Positions 57,544-64,000 of a stretch of DNA of 64,000 nucleotides are shown here, piece after piece. The stretch comes from Actinomycetes bacterium (lineage in GTDB: Bacteria; Actinomycetota; Acidimicrobiia; Acidimicrobiales; RAAP-2). The stretch's first letter is position 1. Every line of letters starts with the position of its first letter. The stretch covers positions 1 through 64,000 of the forward strand of contig JAJXTB010000003.1 of the NCBI GenBank assembly GCA_021784205.1, written 5' to 3'. The notes below the pieces were generated by a model. The model worked only from the letters and a program-made list of their open reading frames with translations. It made no database searches and was not told the origin of the DNA. A program made the position numbers and the translations under genes.

Positions 57544-58523
57544 TCGAGAGCATTCGGGGTCAGAGCTTGTTGTCGCTCAACGGTGTCAGTCGCGGCGCGC
57601 TGGTCGAAGTGCTCGACACGGCGGAATCCTTCGTCGAGGTTCACCAGCGAACGATCAAGAAGGTGCCCGCACTGAAGGGCCGAGTCGTCGCATCGCTCTT
57701 CTTCGAGGAGTCGACGCGGACACGGCTGAGTTTCGAGACGGCGGCCAAGCGGTTGAGCGCTGACGTGCTCTCGCTCGCGGTCGCCTCGAGCAGCGTGAAG
57801 AAGGGCGAGTCGCTACGAGACACGATCGCCACTATCGACGCACTCGGACTCGACGCGGTGGTGCTGCGCCATCGATCGAGCGGTGCCGCCGAACAGGTGA
57901 GTCGCTACGTGCCCCACGTGCGCGTGATCAACGCGGGCGATGGACTGCACCAGCACCCGACCCAGGGCCTCTTGGACGCGTTCACCGTGCGCCAGGTGCT
58001 CGCCGAACGCCGTGGCCTGTCGGGCGCCGAGACTGGCGCGACGCTGTTCGACGGGTTGCGCGTCTTGATAGTGGGCGACATCGTGCACAGTCGAGTGGCG
58101 CGCAGCGACGTCGACGCCTACGTGGCCCTCGGCGCACAGGTCCGGGTCGCGGCGCCGGGGACGCTGCTGCCCGTCGATATCGAAACCTGGCCCGTCGAGG
58201 TCGTGGGGGACTTCGACGAGGCGCTGGAATGGGCCGACGTCATCGGGCTGCTACGGCTCCAGAACGAGCGCGGGACCGGTCTGTTCGTGCCGAGTCTGCG
58301 CGAGTTCACCGCGACCTTCGGCCTCACGGCTGCGAGGGCTCGGCGACTGCGACCCGAGACGCTCATCATGCACCCGGGTCCGATCAACCGCGGCGTCGAA
58401 CTCGATTCGATCGTCGCGGATCTTCCCGCTGCGATCATCGAACGCCAGGTCAGCAACGGCGTACCAATTCGGATGGCGGTGCTGTACCTCACCGTGGCCG
58501 GAGCGAACCGGGAGGTGGCCTGA
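57540..58523 (+). CDS. pyrB: Aspartate carbamoyltransferase catalytic subunit
   Basis: Condenses carbamoyl phosphate with aspartate in UMP synthesis. The carbamoyl-phosphate loop FFEESTRTRLSFE (S58 to R62 core), HRSSGAA, GDGLHQHPTQGLLD and MHPGPINRGVE are characteristic. 327 residues. No pyrI is present, as is usual with this class. GTG start in a GTGA overlap with pyrR; stop overlaps the pyrC ATG by one base. Confidence 0.96.
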   Translation: MIESIRGQSLLSLNGVSRGALVEVLDTAESFVEVHQRTIKKVPALKGRVVASLFFEESTRTRLSFETAAKRLSADVLSLAVASSSVKKGESLRDTIATIDALGLDAVVLRHRSSGAAEQVSRYVPHVRVINAGDGLHQHPTQGLLDAFTVRQVLAERRGLSGAETGATLFDGLRVLIVGDIVHSRVARSDVDAYVALGAQVRVAAPGTLLPVDIETWPVEVVGDFDEALEWADVIGLLRLQNERGTGLFVPSLREFTATFGLTAARARRLRPETLIMHPGPINRGVELDSIVADLPAAIIERQVSNGVPIRMAVLYLTVAGANREVA

Positions 58524-59836
58524 TGGCGTCGGTAGTCGTGCGAAACGGGACGGTCGTCGGTCCGCGGTCGGTGGCCGTAGCCGACGTGCTCGTGGTCGAC
58601 GGCGTGATCGCCGCGGTCGGGGAGCACCTCGAGGCACCGCGCGATAGCCGCGAGATTGACGCGACGGGCTGTTGGGTCGGGCCAGGCCTCGTGGACCTGC
58701 ACACGCACCTGCGCGAACCGGGACGCGAGTCGGCCGAGACCATCGAGAGTGGCTCGCGGGCGGCCGCGGTCGGTGGCTTCACCGCCGTGATCGCCATGCC
58801 CAACACCGAGCCAGCCATCGATAACGTCGCGCTAGCGACCTACGTCTTGGACCAAGGTTCGCGAGCGCTCGTCGACGTCGCCGTCGCCGGCGCCATCACG
58901 CACGGGCGACTCGGCGAGCGACTCGCGCCCATGGGCGAACTGGCGGCACTCGGCGTACGGCTCTTCACCGACGACGGAACCGGCGTGCAGGACGCGGCCG
59001 TCATGCGCCGCGCGCTGTGCTACGCGCGTCCGCTCGGCGTGCGCCTCGCCCAGCACTGCGAGGATGGGCACCTCGCGGGCGAGGGATCGATGAACGAAGG
59101 TGCGCTCAGCAGCCGACTCGGCCTCATCGGACGACCCGCGGCCGCCGAGGAGATCATGGTCGCGCGCGACATCGAGCTGGTTCGGCTGACTGACTCGCCA
59201 ATGCACTTCTTGCACCTGTCGACCGCGCGGTCCCTCGCCATGGTTGGTGCCGCACGCGACGAGGGACTACCGATCACCGCCGAGGTCGCACCACACCACT
59301 TCACGCTCGACGAGTCCGCGTGCGCCAACTATGACGCGCACTTCAAGGTCAACCCACCCCTTCGCTCGAGCACCGACGCGGCCGCGGTGCGCGCGTCACT
59401 GACCAACGGACTCGCGGACGCGGTCGCGACCGATCACGCGCCGCACACGGCGGAGTTGAAGGACCTGCCCTTTGACGAGGCACCAGCTGGAATGCTCGGC
59501 CTCGAGCACGCGGCGTCGCTGACCCTCGAGGCACTCGGCGCCTCCCAGGCCGACCCGATTCGATTCTTCGCGCTGCTGAGCCGCAACCCGGCGCGCATCG
59601 CGCAGCTGCGCCGCGAGGACGCCCCCGTTCGCCACAGTGCGCACGGTGGTTCAGTGGTCGCCGGCGAGGACGCGAACCTCGTCGTCTTTGACCCGGCTGA
59701 ACGGTGGGCAGTGCGCGCAGAACGCCTGCAGAGCCTCGCCGCCAATACGCCCTACCACGGTCGTGAGCTGGTGGGACGGGTGCGCTGGACGATCGTGCGG
59801 GGCTCGGTCGTGGTCGCCGACGGAGCGCTCGCGTGA
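58523..59836 (+). CDS. pyrC: Dihydroorotase, class I
   Basis: Zinc amidohydrolase that cyclises carbamoyl aspartate to dihydroorotate. The metal-binding HTH is at residues 60-62 in VDLHTHLREPG; FTAVIAMPNT, EVAPHHFTLD and ATDHAPHT hold more ligands and the catalytic aspartate. 437 residues, class I bacterial type. The ATG overlaps the pyrB stop by one base. Confidence 0.95.
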   Translation: MASVVVRNGTVVGPRSVAVADVLVVDGVIAAVGEHLEAPRDSREIDATGCWVGPGLVDLHTHLREPGRESAETIESGSRAAAVGGFTAVIAMPNTEPAIDNVALATYVLDQGSRALVDVAVAGAITHGRLGERLAPMGELAALGVRLFTDDGTGVQDAAVMRRALCYARPLGVRLAQHCEDGHLAGEGSMNEGALSSRLGLIGRPAAAEEIMVARDIELVRLTDSPMHFLHLSTARSLAMVGAARDEGLPITAEVAPHHFTLDESACANYDAHFKVNPPLRSSTDAAAVRASLTNGLADAVATDHAPHTAELKDLPFDEAPAGMLGLEHAASLTLEALGASQADPIRFFALLSRNPARIAQLRREDAPVRHSAHGGSVVAGEDANLVVFDPAERWAVRAERLQSLAANTPYHGRELVGRVRWTIVRGSVVVADGALA

Positions 59837-60920
59837 ACCGTCAACCTGCAACACTCGTACTCAGTGATGGCGCCGTCTTCGAGGGCTACGCGGCCGGCTA
59901 CCTTCCCGACGATGGCGTCACGACCGGCGAGTTCGTGTTCAATACGGCCCTGAGCGGCTACCAGGAAGTGATCACCGATCCCAGCTACGCGGGCCAAGTC
60001 ATCGCCTTCACCTATCCCCACGTGGGCAACTACGGCGTCACGCCCCGAGACGACGAAGCGGTGCGTCCATGGTGCCGGGGCGTCGTCATGCGCGAACTGA
60101 CGGCACGCCACTCGAACTGGCGTGCCGAGAACGACCTCGAGCCGTTTCTGGTCGAGCGCCGCGTCCCGGCCATCATCGGGGTGGACACGCGTCGACTCAC
60201 CCGCCACCTGCGTGCACACGGGGCCCTGCCGGGCGCGTTCGGGCACGCGAGCCCCGGCGTCGTCGCCGCGGCGGCCGCGACCGCCCAGGGAACCGACGGG
60301 ATGGACTACGTGTCACTCGTATCAACGCCAACGGCCTACGTGCGGGGCGAAGGACGCCGTCACGTCGTGGCGATCGACTACGGCATCAAGACGACGATGG
60401 TCGAGCAACTCGCCCAGCGCTTTCGCGTGACCGTGGTGCCCGCGGGCACCTCGGCCGACGGCATCCGATCCCTCGCGCCCGACGGCGTCTTTTTGTCCAA
60501 CGGTCCAGGTGATCCCGCGGCACTGCGCTCGTACGTGGGTGAGATCGAAGGCCTCGTCGGGACGGTCCCCATCTTCGGGATCTGCCTCGGGCACCAACTG
60601 CTCGCGACGGCACTCGGCGGTTCGACCTACAAGCTGCCTTTCGGCCACCACGGCAGCAACCACCCGGTCCAGGACCTCGCGACCGGGCGGATCGAGGTCA
60701 CCGCCCAGAATCACAACTACGCCGTCGACCCGGACTCGCTGAATGCGCAGGTGAGTCACCGCAACCTCAATGACGGCGTCGTGGAGGGGATGGTCTCGCC
60801 GAAGCTGCGCTGCTTCTCGGTCCAGTACCACCCCGAGGCCGGCCCCGGACCCCACGACGCGCGGTACCTGTTCGAACGCTTCGAGTCGCTGCTTCGCGGC
60901 GAAGACCTGAGGGCCAACTA

Positions 60921-60921
<1 letters not shown>
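59833..60921 (+). CDS. carA: Carbamoyl phosphate synthase small (glutaminase) subunit
   Basis: Hydrolyses glutamine and channels ammonia to CarB. The N-terminal CPSase domain (FEGYAAGY to [12 protein letters not shown]) is followed by a class I glutamine amidotransferase with the nucleophile C251 in [11 protein letters not shown] and a C-terminal catalytic His/Glu in YHPEAGPGP. 362 residues. GTG start overlaps the pyrC stop by four bases; the stop overlaps the carB ATG by one base. Confidence 0.96.

Positions 60922-64000
<3,079 letters not shown>

Overview
The window looks like a chromosomal core segment of a high-GC Gram-positive bacterium of the phylum Actinomycetota, most likely a deep-branching lineage such as Acidimicrobiia (inference). 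The reasons are the GC-rich coding bias, the SepF/YggT/DivIVA set beside ftsZ with no ftsA, a bacterial proteasome activator, menaquinone genes, a caa3/aa3-type oxidase cluster, and many genes whose -10 box lies only 6-8 bases before the start codon (leaderless mRNAs). I found no tRNA, rRNA, insertion sequence, phage gene or CRISPR array.

Layout. 1-15.6 kb: division and cell-wall cluster (ftsI end, murE, mraY, ftsW, murG, murC, murB, ftsQ, ftsZ, yggS, sepF, yggT, divIVA), then a DksA/TraR-type zinc-finger protein with a histone-H1-like tail, lspA, an RluD-type pseudouridine synthase and a sigma factor facing back. murF and murD are missing from their usual places. 15.8-24 kb: an Rrf2 regulator divergent from the proteasome activator bpa, dnaE, two unrecognised genes and a YyaL-type thioredoxin-domain protein. 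24-30.3 kb: a sugar locus with a frameshifted PfkB kinase pseudogene, a Gfo/Idh/MocA oxidoreductase, a xylose/ribose-type ABC transporter and an SDR dehydrogenase. 30.3-37.7 kb: menaquinone genes menE, menB, menA, menH, menD, interrupted by an SRPBCC protein and a sulfatase. 37.7-46.5 kb: ccdA, tyrS, small unknown genes, an Nfu-type Fe-S protein, the shikimate genes aroC-aroK-aroB-aroQ, then efp-nusB. 46.5-56.9 kb: an atypical cytochrome oxidase region with a membrane-Sco fusion, a cupredoxin, subunits II, I and III, a 37-residue membrane peptide, two CtaG-type assembly proteins, a second Sco protein and two related small membrane proteins. 56.9-64 kb: the pyrimidine operon pyrR-pyrB-pyrC-carA-carB (carB runs off the end), preceded by a PyrR-type RNA site.

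How the parts fit. Menaquinone synthesis, CcdA-type thiol transfer, Sco and CtaG copper delivery and the heme-copper oxidase together describe an aerobic respiratory chain. The dcw genes supply lipid-II assembly and the divisome. The aro genes feed chorismate to menaquinone and aromatic amino acids. The most unusual signals are the oxidase subunit I, which lacks the usual entry residues of both proton channels, and the window-wide leaderless promoter pattern.
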